A DNA stretch of 64,000 bases from Actinomadura parmotrematis (GCF_019458805.1 NZ_JAIBOA010000004.1:186001-250000), one strand, 5' to 3'. Positions 37,396 to 48,293 are shown, counted from the stretch's first letter. Notes: a model not told the origin generated them from the sequence alone. A program made the numbers and translations.

Positions 37396-39816
37396 CTAGG
37401 CGCCCGGACCGCCCGCGTCGCGCAGCCGCGCCAGGCATTCCGGCAGGTCGCCGGCGTGCACGACGGTGAGCCGGCGCGTCGGGCGGGTCACCGCGACGTA
37501 CAGGTCGTGGCCGCCGCGCGGCGACTCGGCGACGATGCCCGCCGGATCCACCACGATCACCGCGTCGAACTCCAGGCCCTTGGCCTCCTCGGCGGTCAGC
37601 ACGACCGCCGCCGCGTCGAGCGCCTCGGGCGCCGCGCCCCGCGCGGCGTCCGGCAGCGCGGCGAGCACGGCGGCGTGCCGCGCGCCCGAGGAGATCACCG
37701 CGAGCCGCCCGGCGCCGATCCCGGCGAGCTCGGCCGCGACCAGCCCCGGCAGCTCGGCGACCGGCAGCCGGACGGCGACCGGCGGCGCCCCGTCGTCGCG
37801 GACCGGCACGGGCGGCGTCTCGCCCGGCGCGACGGCGGCGAGGACGTCGGCGGCGACCCGCGCGATCGCCGCGGGCGTCCGGTAGTTGACCAGCAGCCGC
37901 TGCTCGCGCCACCGGCCCGGCACGTAGCGGTCCAGCATCGCGCCCCACGACCGCGCCCCCGCCGGGCTGCCGGTCTGCGCGGTGTCGCCGACGGCGGTGA
38001 CCGACCGGGTCGGGACGCGCCGCATCACCGCCCGCCACGCCATCTCCGACAGCTCCTGCGCCTCGTCCACGATCACGTGGCCGTAGGCCCAGGTGCGGTC
38101 GGCGGCGGCGCGCTGGGCGGTAGTGCGGTACGGGCCGTCGTCGTGGTGGCGCTCGGCGAGGAACACCGACCCGACGCGCTCGTCGCCCTGCCCGTACGCC
38201 GCGCCCGGCCGCAGTCGGTCGCCGATGAGGACCTCCTCGTCGGCGCGCTCGCGCTCGGCGGCGCGCGCGTCGGCGCCCGCCGAGTCCAGCACCTCGCGGG
38301 CGTACCGCTCCTCCTCGGCGCGCCGCAGCTCCGCCGCGCGGGCGCGGGCGCGGCCCTCCACGTCGTCCTCGCCGAGCTGCTCGGCGGCCTCGTCCAGCAG
38401 CGGCACGTCCGACACCGTCCACGGCGAACCGGCGGGGCGGGCGAGCAGGTCGCGCTCGGCGTCCGTCAGGGTGCAGGCCAGGCGGTGCAGGGCCTCGGGG
38501 GAGGCGAACAGCTCCTCCAGGAGGGCCTGCGGGGTCAGCTCGGGCCAGAGCTCGTCGATCGCCGAGCGGACGCGCGGGTCGGCCCACAGCTCCTCCTTGG
38601 CGAGCCGCAGGTCCTCGGCGTCGAACAGGGACTCGTTGTCGGACTCGTCCATGAGCTCCTGGAGCCACGTGGGCGCGCCGCCCTCGGCCGCCATCCGCTC
38701 CAGGGGCTCGTCGGCGATCCGGTCGTACTGGTCGGCGCGGTCCTGCGCGAGGGCCTCCAGCAGGTCGTGAGCGTAGAGGCGGCGCTGCACGTTGTGCGGG
38801 GCGCGCACGGCGCGCGCCCGGTCGCGGGCCTTGCGGACGGCCGCGGCGTCGGCGTGCAGCGTCAGGCCGTCGACCTCGACCGACAGGCCGTCCTCGGGGG
38901 CGCGCTGGCGGTCCAGGACGGCGGCGCGCACCGCCTCGGCCATCCGCAGGTCGCCCTTGACGACGGCCGCCTCCGGTGCCTCGTGCGCGATGGCGCGCAC
39001 GCCGGGGAACAGCTCGCCGACGGAGGTGAGCACCACGTCGGTCTCGCCGAGGCCGGGCAGCACCTCCTCGATGTAGCGCAGGAACGTGGCGTTCGGGCCG
39101 ACGACGAGGACGCCGCGCCGCTCCAGCACGTCCCGGTGGGTGTAGAGCAGGTAGGCGGCCCGGTGCAGCGCCGCGACGGTCTTGCCGGTGCCGGGGCCGC
39201 CCTGCACGACGAGCACGCCCTGCAGCGCCGACCGGATGACCTGGTCCTGCTCCTCCTGGATGGTGGCGACGACGTCGCCCATCCGGCCCGTGCGGCCGGT
39301 GCGCAGAGCGGCCAGCAGCGCCGCCTCGCCGACGAGCTCGCCGCGGTCGCCGGCGCCGAGCCCGTCCAGGTCGAACACCTCGTCGTCCAGGCGGACCACC
39401 TCGCGGCCCCGCAGGTGCAGGTGGCGGCGGCGGGCGAGGGTGCCCGGCGCGGACGCGGTGGCGGTGTAGAAGGGGCGGGCCGCCGGGGCCCGCCAGTCGA
39501 TCAGCAGCGGCTCGTGGTCCTCGTCGCGCAGGCCGATCCGGCCGAGGTGGAAGGTGCCGCCGCCGTCGCGGTGGTCGATGCGGCCGAAGCAGAGCGCGCG
39601 CTCGACGCCGTCCAGCCGGGCGAGGCGCCGGGCCGCCTCCTCGCCGCTCACCTCGCGCTCCACCCGTGCCTGGAAGCCGGCGCCGCCGCCCGCCCCCGGA
39701 CCGGCGGCGAGGGCGGCCCCGGCGGCGGCGCGCTCGGCGTCCAGGCGGGCGTAGACCCGCGTCACGTAGCGCTGCTCGACGTCCTCGGGGGAGGGGTTGA
39801 CTTGACGGTCACCCAT
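37396..39816 (-). CDS. HelD-like UvrD-family helicase (RNA polymerase-recycling type)
   Basis: An 806-residue superfamily-1 ATPase. Walker A is GGPGTGKT (residues 206-213), Walker B/DEAQ-like is VIVDEAQELSEMAW, and late motifs are VTAVGDTAQTGSPAGARSW, LLVNYRTPAAIARVAAD and LTAEEAKGLEFDAVIVVDP. The long N-terminal coiled coil and the split 1A region match HelD, which binds RNA polymerase and removes stalled complexes; some actinobacterial forms (HelR) protect against rifamycins. I did not find the inverted repeat I would expect of a rifamycin-associated element. A divergent promoter for a small RNA lies immediately upstream, within the 5' leader region. Confidence 0.85.
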   Translation of the reverse strand: MGDRQVNPSPEDVEQRYVTRVYARLDAERAAAGAALAAGPGAGGGAGFQARVEREVSGEEAARRLARLDGVERALCFGRIDHRDGGGTFHLGRIGLRDEDHEPLLIDWRAPAARPFYTATASAPGTLARRRHLHLRGREVVRLDDEVFDLDGLGAGDRGELVGEAALLAALRTGRTGRMGDVVATIQEEQDQVIRSALQGVLVVQGGPGTGKTVAALHRAAYLLYTHRDVLERRGVLVVGPNATFLRYIEEVLPGLGETDVVLTSVGELFPGVRAIAHEAPEAAVVKGDLRMAEAVRAAVLDRQRAPEDGLSVEVDGLTLHADAAAVRKARDRARAVRAPHNVQRRLYAHDLLEALAQDRADQYDRIADEPLERMAAEGGAPTWLQELMDESDNESLFDAEDLRLAKEELWADPRVRSAIDELWPELTPQALLEELFASPEALHRLACTLTDAERDLLARPAGSPWTVSDVPLLDEAAEQLGEDDVEGRARARAAELRRAEEERYAREVLDSAGADARAAERERADEEVLIGDRLRPGAAYGQGDERVGSVFLAERHHDDGPYRTTAQRAAADRTWAYGHVIVDEAQELSEMAWRAVMRRVPTRSVTAVGDTAQTGSPAGARSWGAMLDRYVPGRWREQRLLVNYRTPAAIARVAADVLAAVAPGETPPVPVRDDGAPPVAVRLPVAELPGLVAAELAGIGAGRLAVISSGARHAAVLAALPDAARGAAPEALDAAAVVLTAEEAKGLEFDAVIVVDPAGIVAESPRGGHDLYVAVTRPTRRLTVVHAGDLPECLARLRDAGGPGA

Positions 39817-39830
39817 GTGTCCCGTACACT
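39802..39830 (+). promoter_or_regulatory. Strong promoter upstream of a candidate small RNA
   Basis: TTGACG (39802-39807), a 17-bp spacer and TACACT (39825-39830) read on the plus strand, inside the start region of the divergent helicase gene. Predicted transcription start near 39837. This is one of the best sigma-70-like promoters in the window, yet the next plus-strand gene starts nearly 200 bp away, after a terminator. Confidence 0.7.
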
Positions 39831-39836
39831 CCTGTG

Positions 39837-39918
39837 TAGTAGGTTAGATGCGGCTAGTTCTATGCCGCACGCGTAATCGGTCAGTTTAGCAGCGGCGCCC
39901 GTCCCCGGGCGCTTTTTT
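39837..39918 (+). ncRNA. Candidate 82-nt small RNA or phoD 5' attenuator
   Basis: Between a consensus-like promoter and a rho-independent terminator is a roughly 82-base segment without a credible ORF. It contains a first hairpin (TGCGGC...GCCGCA, near 39849-39869), a single-stranded AT-richer stretch (GTAATCGGTCAGTTTAGCAG) and the terminator stem. It may be a free small RNA, antisense to the 5' leader of the helicase mRNA, or a transcription attenuator for phoD (start 40029). I do not recognise a known Rfam family; it is not a tRNA, 6C RNA or T-box by eye. Confidence 0.55.
39895..39918 (+). terminator. Intrinsic terminator with T6 tail
   Basis: GCGCCCG (39895-39901), loop TCCC, CGGGCGC (39906-39912), then TTTTTT (39913-39918). 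It is the only classical plus-strand stem-plus-T-run terminator in the window and ends the candidate small RNA. Confidence 0.9.
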
Positions 39919-40028
39919 GTTGATCATCTGTGTTGGTGCTCCGGTCACTCGCGCGGCACGCGCCGTCCACCGGCCTTGATCAGGCTGTCCGACGTCCCCT
40001 GTCGGATCTGCCCGAAAGGTCATCCCCC

Positions 40029-41723
40029 ATGGCCGTCCCGAATGGCCCCTTGGACAGGCGATCGTTCCTGGTCACCTCCGGCCTCGTCGCCGGCGGCTCC
40101 GCGCTCGCGACCGGCCTCGCCGCCGGCCCCGCGCAGGCCGCCCCGGCCGCCCGGAGCCCGCTCCCCGCCGACCCGTTCACCCTCGGCGTCGCCTCCGGCG
40201 ACCCCTCCCACGACGGCTTCGTCCTCTGGACGCGCCTCGCCCTGGACCCGCACGCCGACGACGGCCTCGGCGGCATGCCCGCCAAGGACCAGCTCGTCCA
40301 GTGGCAGGTCGCCGAGGACCCGCGCTTCAAGCGCGTCGTCCGCCGCGGCCTCGCCACCGCCCGCGCCAAGGCCGCGCACAGCGTCCACGTCGAGCTGTAC
40401 GGCCTGCGCCCCGGCCGCGAGTACTGGTACCGGTTCAAGACCGGCTCGCACGTCTCGCCCGCGGGCCTCACCCGCACCGCGCCCCGGCCCGACACCTTCG
40501 GCCCGGCGCTGTCGATGGCGTTCGTGTCGTGCTCCCAGTACGAGCACGGCTACTTCACCGCCTACCGGCGGCTCGCCGAGGAGCACCCCGACCTCGTCCT
40601 GCACCTCGGCGACTACCAGTACGAGTACAAGAAGGGCGTCTATGTGATCGCGGGGGGCAACCCGCGCGACCACGACGGCCCCGAGACCGTCACGCTCGCC
40701 AACTACCGGCAGCGGCACGCCCAGTACAAGGCCGACGCCGACCTGCAGGCCGCGCACGCCGCCGCCCCCTGGCTCGTGGTGTTCGACGACCACGAGGTGG
40801 AGAACAACTGGGCCGGCTACATCCCCGAGGCCGGCTCGGACACCCCCACCCTGGAGCAGTTCACGGCCCGCCGCGCCGCGGCGTTCCAGGCGTACTACGA
40901 GAACATGCCGCTCCGCCGCAGCTCGATCCCGCACGGCCCCGACATCCAGATCTACCGGCGCGTCCGGTGGGGCCGCCTCGCCGGGTTCCACATGCTCGAC
41001 ACCCGCCAGTTCCGCGACGACCAGGCGTGCGACGACGGCAACAAGGTGTGCCCGGCCGCCGAGGACCCGGCGCGCAGCATCACCGGCGCCAAGCAGGAGA
41101 AGTGGCTCGCCGACGGCTTCCGCCGCTCCGAGGCGCGCTGGGACATCCTCGGCCAGCAGGTGTTCTTCGCCCAGCGCGACAGCGACGCCGGCCCCGTCAA
41201 GAAGACCAGCCAGGACGCCTGGGACGGCTACGTCGCGTCCCGCAGGCGCATCACCCAGAGCTGGGTCGACGCCAAGGTCCGCAACGCCGTCGTCCTCACC
41301 GGCGACGTCCACGCCCACTGGGCGAGCGACCTGAAGCTCGACTACGACGACCCGGCGGCCAAGCCGGTCGGCTCCGAGCTGGTCTGCTCCTCGATCACCA
41401 GCACCGGCGACGGCGCCGACTCCGACCCGGCGGCGCACCCCTACCTGAAGATCAACCCGCACCTGAGGTTCTACAACAACCAGCGCGGCTACGTCCTCAC
41501 CAAGATCGGGAAGGACAGCCTGACGGCCGACTTCAAGACCGTCTCCTACGTCCGCACGCCCGGCGCCCCGGTCTCGACCAAGGCCACCTTCGTGGCCGAG
41601 GACCGCGTCCCGGGCCTGCACCAGACCTACCTGCGCCCCCTCCCGTCGACGCTGCGCAGCAAGGCGGCGCCGAACGACCAGGCGATCATCGACCAGACCA
41701 TCGCCAACGAGCGGGAGCCGTAA
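40029..41723 (+). CDS. phoD: Alkaline phosphatase D (PhoD), Tat-exported
   Basis: A 564-residue phosphodiesterase/phosphatase that releases phosphate from esters outside the cell. The twin-arginine signal is DRRSFLVTSGLVAGG, with cleavage near AQAAPA. The N-terminal Fn3-like domain (to about 150) precedes the catalytic metallophosphatase region: FVSCSQYEHGYFTAY, LHLGDYQYEYKKG, VFDDHEVENNWAGY and the late VVLTGDVHAHWASD carry the Fe/Ca ligands. Start ATG 40029 is placed by the Tat motif. A phosphate-starvation box was not recognised; instead a terminator-ended RNA lies upstream, which might attenuate it. Confidence 0.93.
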   Translation: MAVPNGPLDRRSFLVTSGLVAGGSALATGLAAGPAQAAPAARSPLPADPFTLGVASGDPSHDGFVLWTRLALDPHADDGLGGMPAKDQLVQWQVAEDPRFKRVVRRGLATARAKAAHSVHVELYGLRPGREYWYRFKTGSHVSPAGLTRTAPRPDTFGPALSMAFVSCSQYEHGYFTAYRRLAEEHPDLVLHLGDYQYEYKKGVYVIAGGNPRDHDGPETVTLANYRQRHAQYKADADLQAAHAAAPWLVVFDDHEVENNWAGYIPEAGSDTPTLEQFTARRAAAFQAYYENMPLRRSSIPHGPDIQIYRRVRWGRLAGFHMLDTRQFRDDQACDDGNKVCPAAEDPARSITGAKQEKWLADGFRRSEARWDILGQQVFFAQRDSDAGPVKKTSQDAWDGYVASRRRITQSWVDAKVRNAVVLTGDVHAHWASDLKLDYDDPAAKPVGSELVCSSITSTGDGADSDPAAHPYLKINPHLRFYNNQRGYVLTKIGKDSLTADFKTVSYVRTPGAPVSTKATFVAEDRVPGLHQTYLRPLPSTLRSKAAPNDQAIIDQTIANEREP

Positions 41724-41736
41724 CCCGCCGGCCGTC

Positions 41737-41769
41737 CCGGCCCGCGGCGCCTCCCGCGTCGCGGGCCGG
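41737..41769. terminator. Hairpin between convergent phoD and VOC genes
   Basis: CCGGCCCGCG (41737-41746) pairs perfectly with CGCGGGCCGG (41760-41769), 13-base loop. Likely a bidirectional terminator. Confidence 0.55.
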
Positions 41770-41774
41770 CCGGC

Positions 41775-42239
41775 CTAGCTCACGCAGAACTCGTTGCCCT
41801 CCGGATCGGTCATGACGATCCACTCGCTCCCGTTCTCCTTCACGTGCGCCTGCACTGCGGCGCCGAGCCCCCGGATGCGCTCCACGTCGGCGTCCCGCTC
41901 GCCCGCCTTGCTGTGCACGTCCAGATGCACGCGGTTCTTCACCGTCTTGACCTCCTCGTCCGGCACGCGGTTGAACAGCAGCCGGCGGCCCCGGCCGATG
42001 CCGCTCTTGGCGTCGAACGGGTCGTCGGGGTGGCGCGCGCCCGCCCCGTCCCGCCAGGCGCGCCGTCCGCGGTGCTCGGTCACGACGTCGTCGGAGACGA
42101 CGCCGGCGGCCAGCAGCTCGCCGACGAGGACGCTGTGGTCCTCGACCACGTACCCGAGCGCGGCCGCCCAGAACTCGGCCTGCGCGTGCGGGTCGTGCGC
42201 GTCGATGACGATCTTCCAGTGCAGCGGTGTCGAGGTCAT
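41775..42239 (-). CDS. VOC family (glyoxalase-like) protein
   Basis: A 154-residue vicinal-oxygen-chelate fold protein. It starts LHWKIVIDAHDPHAQAEFWAAALGY (first beta-alpha-beta unit) and ends with MTDPEGNEFCVS, the usual metal-ligand strand of the second half. The middle KNRVHLDVHSKAG carries His residues. Such proteins include dioxygenases, glyoxalases and antibiotic-binding proteins; none is specifically indicated. ATG 42239. Monocistronic. Confidence 0.85.
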   Translation of the reverse strand: MTSTPLHWKIVIDAHDPHAQAEFWAAALGYVVEDHSVLVGELLAAGVVSDDVVTEHRGRRAWRDGAGARHPDDPFDAKSGIGRGRRLLFNRVPDEEVKTVKNRVHLDVHSKAGERDADVERIRGLGAAVQAHVKENGSEWIVMTDPEGNEFCVS

Positions 42240-42369
42240 GCCTCCCTTATAGCCCCCGCCACCGACATTCCTAGTACACGACCAGGACGCTGAACCGGTC
42301 CCGCCGCCGGGCCATGCCGGACTTCGCCGTTCGCCTGATGGGGGCGGGTCCGCTGCCTACATTGGCGGG

Positions 42370-43119
42370 ATGGACGCGGACGCGATTCCCGAGGCGCTGG
42401 ACGTGGACGAGGCGCGGGCGCTGCTCGGGCCGATCGTGCGGGCGGCCCGGCGGGGCGGGGCGGCGCCGCTCGTGACGCTGGCGGGGCGCCCGGCGGCGCG
42501 GGTCGTCCCGGCCGAGGACGCCGACTGGGAGGTCGGCGGCGCCTGGACGCCCGCCGCGCGGCGGGAGGCGGCGCGGACGGCCTGGCGGGTGCGCCTGGAA
42601 CTGGACGGCCTGGAGCGCGCCGAGATCGTCGCCCGGCACAACCGGGCGTTCGTCGGCGGCCCGCGGGCGGACGCCGAGCGCGTCGAGTGCGGGCGGGTGC
42701 TGCGCCTCCTGGACGCGCAGGGCCGCGGCACCTTCCACCTGCGCGACGACTGGGCGTTCTTCGTCGGCGACACGACGGGGCAGCGCGCGCTCGCCGTCGC
42801 CGAGGCCGTCCACCACCTGCGGGGCCGCGGACCCCGCGACGACGTCGCGGGCCTCGTGGCCGCGGCCGCCGAGGTGGGCCTGTCGGCCGTGCCCGGCGCC
42901 GTGGACGGGACGCCCGTGCTGACGCTCGCCGGCGTTCCCTACCCGGTGCTGACGGGCGCCACGGCAGGCGGGGGCTGCACGCTCGCCGCGCGCCGCCTGC
43001 TCCGGGGGCCCGACGACCTCGACCTGGACGAGGCGGACGGCGAGCCTCATGGCGACGTGCCCGTTTCCGCCGATCATGACGGTGCGGGGCCGGCCGGCCA
43101 TGCGCACGGCGACGTCTGA
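42370..43119 (+). CDS. Hypothetical protein with Phd/YefM-like N-terminus
   Basis: A 249-residue protein of unknown function. The N-terminal 55 residues (DEARALLGPIVRAARRGG, APLVTLAGRPAARVVPAED) follow the pattern of Phd/YefM antitoxins, which bind operator DNA, but no toxin gene is adjacent and the remaining 190 residues are of a different kind: TAWRVRLELDGLERAEIVAR, GTFHLRDDWAFFVGDTTGQ and an Asp-rich tail. Possibly a DNA-binding protein that gained a C-terminal domain. Its end is 6 bp from the convergent ligase gene. Confidence 0.6.
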   Translation: MDADAIPEALDVDEARALLGPIVRAARRGGAAPLVTLAGRPAARVVPAEDADWEVGGAWTPAARREAARTAWRVRLELDGLERAEIVARHNRAFVGGPRADAERVECGRVLRLLDAQGRGTFHLRDDWAFFVGDTTGQRALAVAEAVHHLRGRGPRDDVAGLVAAAAEVGLSAVPGAVDGTPVLTLAGVPYPVLTGATAGGGCTLAARRLLRGPDDLDLDEADGEPHGDVPVSADHDGAGPAGHAHGDV

Positions 43120-43125
43120 AGCGCG

Positions 43126-44208
43126 CTACGCCTCCTTCGGGTGCGGGCCGGAGAAGATGTGGTCGAGGTCGTAGGCGACCGGCTCCTCCAGCTGCTCGTA
43201 GGTGCAGGTCTCCGGGCGGCGGTCGGTGCGCCAGCGGCGGAAGCGGGCGGTGTGACGGAACCGGTCGCCCTCCATCGCGTCGTAGGCGACCTCGACGACG
43301 AGCTCGGGGCGCAGCGCCATCCACGCCAGGTCCTTCTTGCCCGTCCAGCGGGAGACCGCGCCGGGCATCCGGTCGGCGGTGTCCTCGGTCTGGCGGGCCC
43401 AGCCCTCCCAGGGGTGCCCGGCGAAGTCCTCCATCCGGTAGGGGGCGAGCTCCTCGACGAGCTCGGCGCGGCGCTTCATCGTGAACGACGCCGCCACGCC
43501 CACGTGCTGCAGGACGCCCGCGTCGTTGTAGAGGCCGAGCAGCAGCGACCCGACGATCGGCCCGGACTTGTGCCAGCGGAAGCCCGCGACGACGCAGTCG
43601 GCCGTCCGCTCGTGCTTGACCTTGAACTGGGCGCGCTTGTCGGGCTCGTAGGGCCGGTCGAGCGGCTTGGCGATGACGCCGTCGAGGCCGGCGCCCTCGA
43701 ACTCGTCGAACCAGCGGAGCGCCGTCGCGTAGGCGTCGGACGCGGGGGTCACGTGGATCGGCGCCTCGACCCCGCCGAGTTCGGCGACGAGCCGGGCGCG
43801 GCGGTCGGCGAGCGGATCGTCCAGGAACGCCTCATCGCCGAGGGCGAGCAGGTCGAACGCCACGAACGACGCGGGCGTCTCCTCCGACAGCTTCTCGATG
43901 CGCGACGCCGCCGGGTGGATGCGCTGCTGGAGGCGGTCGAAGTCCAGGCGGGCGCCCCGCCGCATGACGATCTCGCCGTCGACGACGCAGCGCTCCGGCA
44001 GCTCGCGCTTCACCGCCTCGACCAGCTCGGGGAAGTAGCGGGTGAGCGGCTTCTCGCCGCGGCTGGACAGCTCCACCTCGTCGCCGTCGCGGAACACCAC
44101 GCAGCGGAAACCGTCCCATTTCGGCTCGTACAGCATCCCGGCCTCGGGCATGGCCTTCACGGCCTTCGCCAGCATCGGCGCGAACGGCAGGCTGATCGGC
44201 AGGTCCAT
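43126..44208 (-). CDS. ATP-dependent DNA ligase (LigC-like)
   Basis: A 360-residue ligase with nucleotidyltransferase and OB domains only. Adenylated Lys30 lies in YEPKWDGFR (motif I); ELSSRGEKPL, VVDGEIV, FVAFDLLAL, GLDGVIAKPLD and AQFKVKHERTADCVV are motifs Ia-V. The C-terminal OB fold includes GLYNDAGVLQHVGVA. It resembles mycobacterial LigC-type enzymes of base-excision or end-joining repair. With the separate LigD-like polymerase at 19922 it could rebuild a split NHEJ ligase. Start ATG 44208. Confidence 0.92.
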   Translation of the reverse strand: MDLPISLPFAPMLAKAVKAMPEAGMLYEPKWDGFRCVVFRDGDEVELSSRGEKPLTRYFPELVEAVKRELPERCVVDGEIVMRRGARLDFDRLQQRIHPAASRIEKLSEETPASFVAFDLLALGDEAFLDDPLADRRARLVAELGGVEAPIHVTPASDAYATALRWFDEFEGAGLDGVIAKPLDRPYEPDKRAQFKVKHERTADCVVAGFRWHKSGPIVGSLLLGLYNDAGVLQHVGVAASFTMKRRAELVEELAPYRMEDFAGHPWEGWARQTEDTADRMPGAVSRWTGKKDLAWMALRPELVVEVAYDAMEGDRFRHTARFRRWRTDRRPETCTYEQLEEPVAYDLDHIFSGPHPKEA

Positions 44209-44274
44209 GGACCCATCATGCTCGCCGCCACCGACAGAACGGCCGCCCGGCCCCCTTCGCTAGGGTCGCAGGTC

Positions 44275-44979
44275 ATGCACCGTTTGCTGCCCGGCCCCGC
44301 CGCCGACGTGGACCCCTACGACGCCTACCGGGACGCGCCGGCGCTGCGCGTCGGCATGGTGATGAGCGCCGACGGCACCGTCACCGACGCCGACGGCTGG
44401 ACCGACGGGCTCGGCGGCGACGCCGACTTCCGCGTCTTCCGGACGCTGCGCGCCCTCGCCGACGCGATCCTCGTCGGCGCCGGCACCGTCCGCACCGGCC
44501 GCCTCGGCCCCGCCCGGCTCCGCGCCGACCTGCGGGAGCGGCGCGGCGCCCCGCCCGCCCCGATCGTCGTGGTGTCGGGCAGCCTCGATCTCGACTTCAC
44601 GCTGCCGCTGTTCACCGCCGCCGAGACGCCGACGATCGTCGTGACGTCGGCGGCGGCGGCCGCCGCGTCCCCTCCCGCCGCGCCCGTGCGGGTCGTCGCG
44701 GCGGGGGAGCGGGAGGTGGACCTCGCCGCGGCCGTCCGCGTCCTGCGCGAGGACCTCGGCCTGCCCCGGCTGCTCTGCGAGGGCGGCCCGGCGCTGACGA
44801 CGGCGCTGCTGCGCGCGGGCCTGGTGGACGAGCTGTGCCTGAACATCGCGCCCGCGCTGCACGGCGGCGACCACCACACCCGCCTCGTCAACGGGCTGCC
44901 CGCCGAGATCGCCCTCGACCCGGCGGCGGTGTACCTGGACGAGGGCGTGCTGTTCGTCCGCTACCGCGTCACCAGGTAG
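44275..44979 (+). CDS. RibD C-terminal-type pyrimidine reductase
   Basis: A 234-residue dihydrofolate-reductase-fold protein of the RibD reductase family. The NADPH-binding core is VGMVMSADGTVTDADGW, ILVGAGTVRTGRLGPARL, and PRLLCEGGPALTTALL with the conserved GGP. Without an attached deaminase domain it may be a stand-alone riboflavin or flavin-like reductase. A TAGGGT box (44261-44266) lies 8 bases before the ATG. Its last 19 bases overlap, tail to tail, those of a paralogous gene on the minus strand. Confidence 0.85.
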   Translation: MHRLLPGPAADVDPYDAYRDAPALRVGMVMSADGTVTDADGWTDGLGGDADFRVFRTLRALADAILVGAGTVRTGRLGPARLRADLRERRGAPPAPIVVVSGSLDLDFTLPLFTAAETPTIVVTSAAAAAASPPAAPVRVVAAGEREVDLAAAVRVLREDLGLPRLLCEGGPALTTALLRAGLVDELCLNIAPALHGGDHHTRLVNGLPAEIALDPAAVYLDEGVLFVRYRVTR

Positions 44980-45641
44980 CGCAGGAACAGGAAGTCGTCC
45001 GCCTCCAGCGCGCCCGCGAGGCGCAGGCGGACCGCGGCGGGCAGCGCGGGGGCGTTCAGGATGCGCGTCGCGTCGCCCGCCGTGAGCTGCGGGCTCACCG
45101 TGAGGCACAGCTCGTCGAGGACGCCCGCCGCCGCGATCTGGGCGAGGACCGCGGGGCCGCCCTCGGTGAGGACGCGGCGGTGGCCGCGCTCGCCGAGCAG
45201 CCGGACGCACGCGCCGAGGTCCACCAGGTCGTCGCCCGCCACCAGCACCTCGGCGCGCTCGCGGACCGCCGCGACCCGGTCCGCCGGGGCGGCGGCGGAG
45301 GTGAACACCAGCGTCGGCGCCGTCGCCTCGGTGAACAGCGGCGAGGCGAGGTCCAGGTCGAGGGAGCGCGACACGACGGCGATCGGGACGCCCTTGTCGC
45401 GGGCCGGGCCGTAGCCCTCGACGCGGACGGTGCGCGCGCCGACGAGGATCACGTCGGCGAGGCCGCGCAGCACGTGGAACAGGGTGTGGTCGTCGTCGTT
45501 GGCGAGGCCCGCGCTCACCCCCTCGCTCTGCGCGGCCCCGTCCACGCTCGCGACCATGTTGGCGCGCACCCAGGGGCCGGGGGAGTCGGGGTAGGCGTAC
45601 AGGTCGCGGAGGGCTGCCGGATCGGCAGGGAAGCGGTCCAT
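44961..45641 (-). CDS. Second RibD C-terminal-type pyrimidine reductase
   Basis: A 226-residue paralogue of the preceding gene in opposite orientation: RANMVASVDGAAQSEGVS, VILVGARTVRVEGYGPAR and HRRVLTEGGPAVLAQIAAAG are homologous to its motifs. It ends RYLVTR, against RYRVTR in its neighbour, and both C-termini are coded by the same 19 bp read in opposite directions. Divergent from a small membrane protein. Substrate unknown. Confidence 0.85.
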   Translation of the reverse strand: MDRFPADPAALRDLYAYPDSPGPWVRANMVASVDGAAQSEGVSAGLANDDDHTLFHVLRGLADVILVGARTVRVEGYGPARDKGVPIAVVSRSLDLDLASPLFTEATAPTLVFTSAAAPADRVAAVRERAEVLVAGDDLVDLGACVRLLGERGHRRVLTEGGPAVLAQIAAAGVLDELCLTVSPQLTAGDATRILNAPALPAAVRLRLAGALEADDFLFLRYLVTR

Positions 45642-45758
45642 GGCGGGGAGGGTAGCCGAACCGGCGGTCACGGTTCGTACCGCCATCTTCACGTTTCGGC
45701 CATCGCGCCGCCGCCGCCCGGGGGACACTGGGGGCGGAGAGGCGAAAGGAGTCGATGG

Positions 45759-46172
45759 GTGGACCTCGCTGCGCTCGTCACCTGGGTGCTGACCGCGTCG
45801 GCAGGGCTCTACCTGCTGGTCGTGTGGATCGTCAACGGCGGGGGCCTGCGCGGGCAGGCCACGAAGGTGACCCGCTTCCCGGTCGCCGTCCTCGTCGGCC
45901 ACCCGTCCGCCGCCGTCGTCGGGCTCGCCGTCTGGATCGGCTACCTGTGGTCGGGCGCGGCCGCCCTCGCCTGGACGGCGTTCGGGGCGCTGCTCGTCAC
46001 CATCGTGCAGGGCGTGCTGCTGTTCACCCGCTGGCTCGTCGGGCGCGGCGGCCGGCACGCCCGCGGCATCGAGCAGCCGTTCCCGGCGGTCGCCGTCATC
46101 GCGCACGGCGTCGTCGCCGCGACCACCCTCGTCCTCGTCCTCGTCACCGCGATCCTCGCCACCCGCCACTGA
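45759..46172 (+). CDS. Small membrane protein
   Basis: A 137-residue protein with four predicted transmembrane helices (WVLTASAGLYLLVVWIV, FPVAVLVGHPSAAVVGLAVW, AFGALLVTIVQGVLLFTRWL, VIAHGVVAATTLVLVLVTAIL). A conserved-looking GHP and E-QPFP lie in loops; His residues in the helices could bind haem or metal, but no family is recognised. GTG start 45759 has AAGGAG upstream at good spacing. Convergent with glgX. Confidence 0.75.
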   Translation: MDLAALVTWVLTASAGLYLLVVWIVNGGGLRGQATKVTRFPVAVLVGHPSAAVVGLAVWIGYLWSGAAALAWTAFGALLVTIVQGVLLFTRWLVGRGGRHARGIEQPFPAVAVIAHGVVAATTLVLVLVTAILATRH

Positions 46173-46193
46173 CGCCGCTCCGGGCGGCGCCGC

Positions 46194-48293
<2,100 letters not shown>

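Noticed and set aside
39841..39912. tRNA-like or rifamycin-associated element near the helicase start.
   Set aside because: No cloverleaf with a T-loop GTTCGA motif can be drawn, and no inverted repeat of the type reported upstream of helR genes was found.
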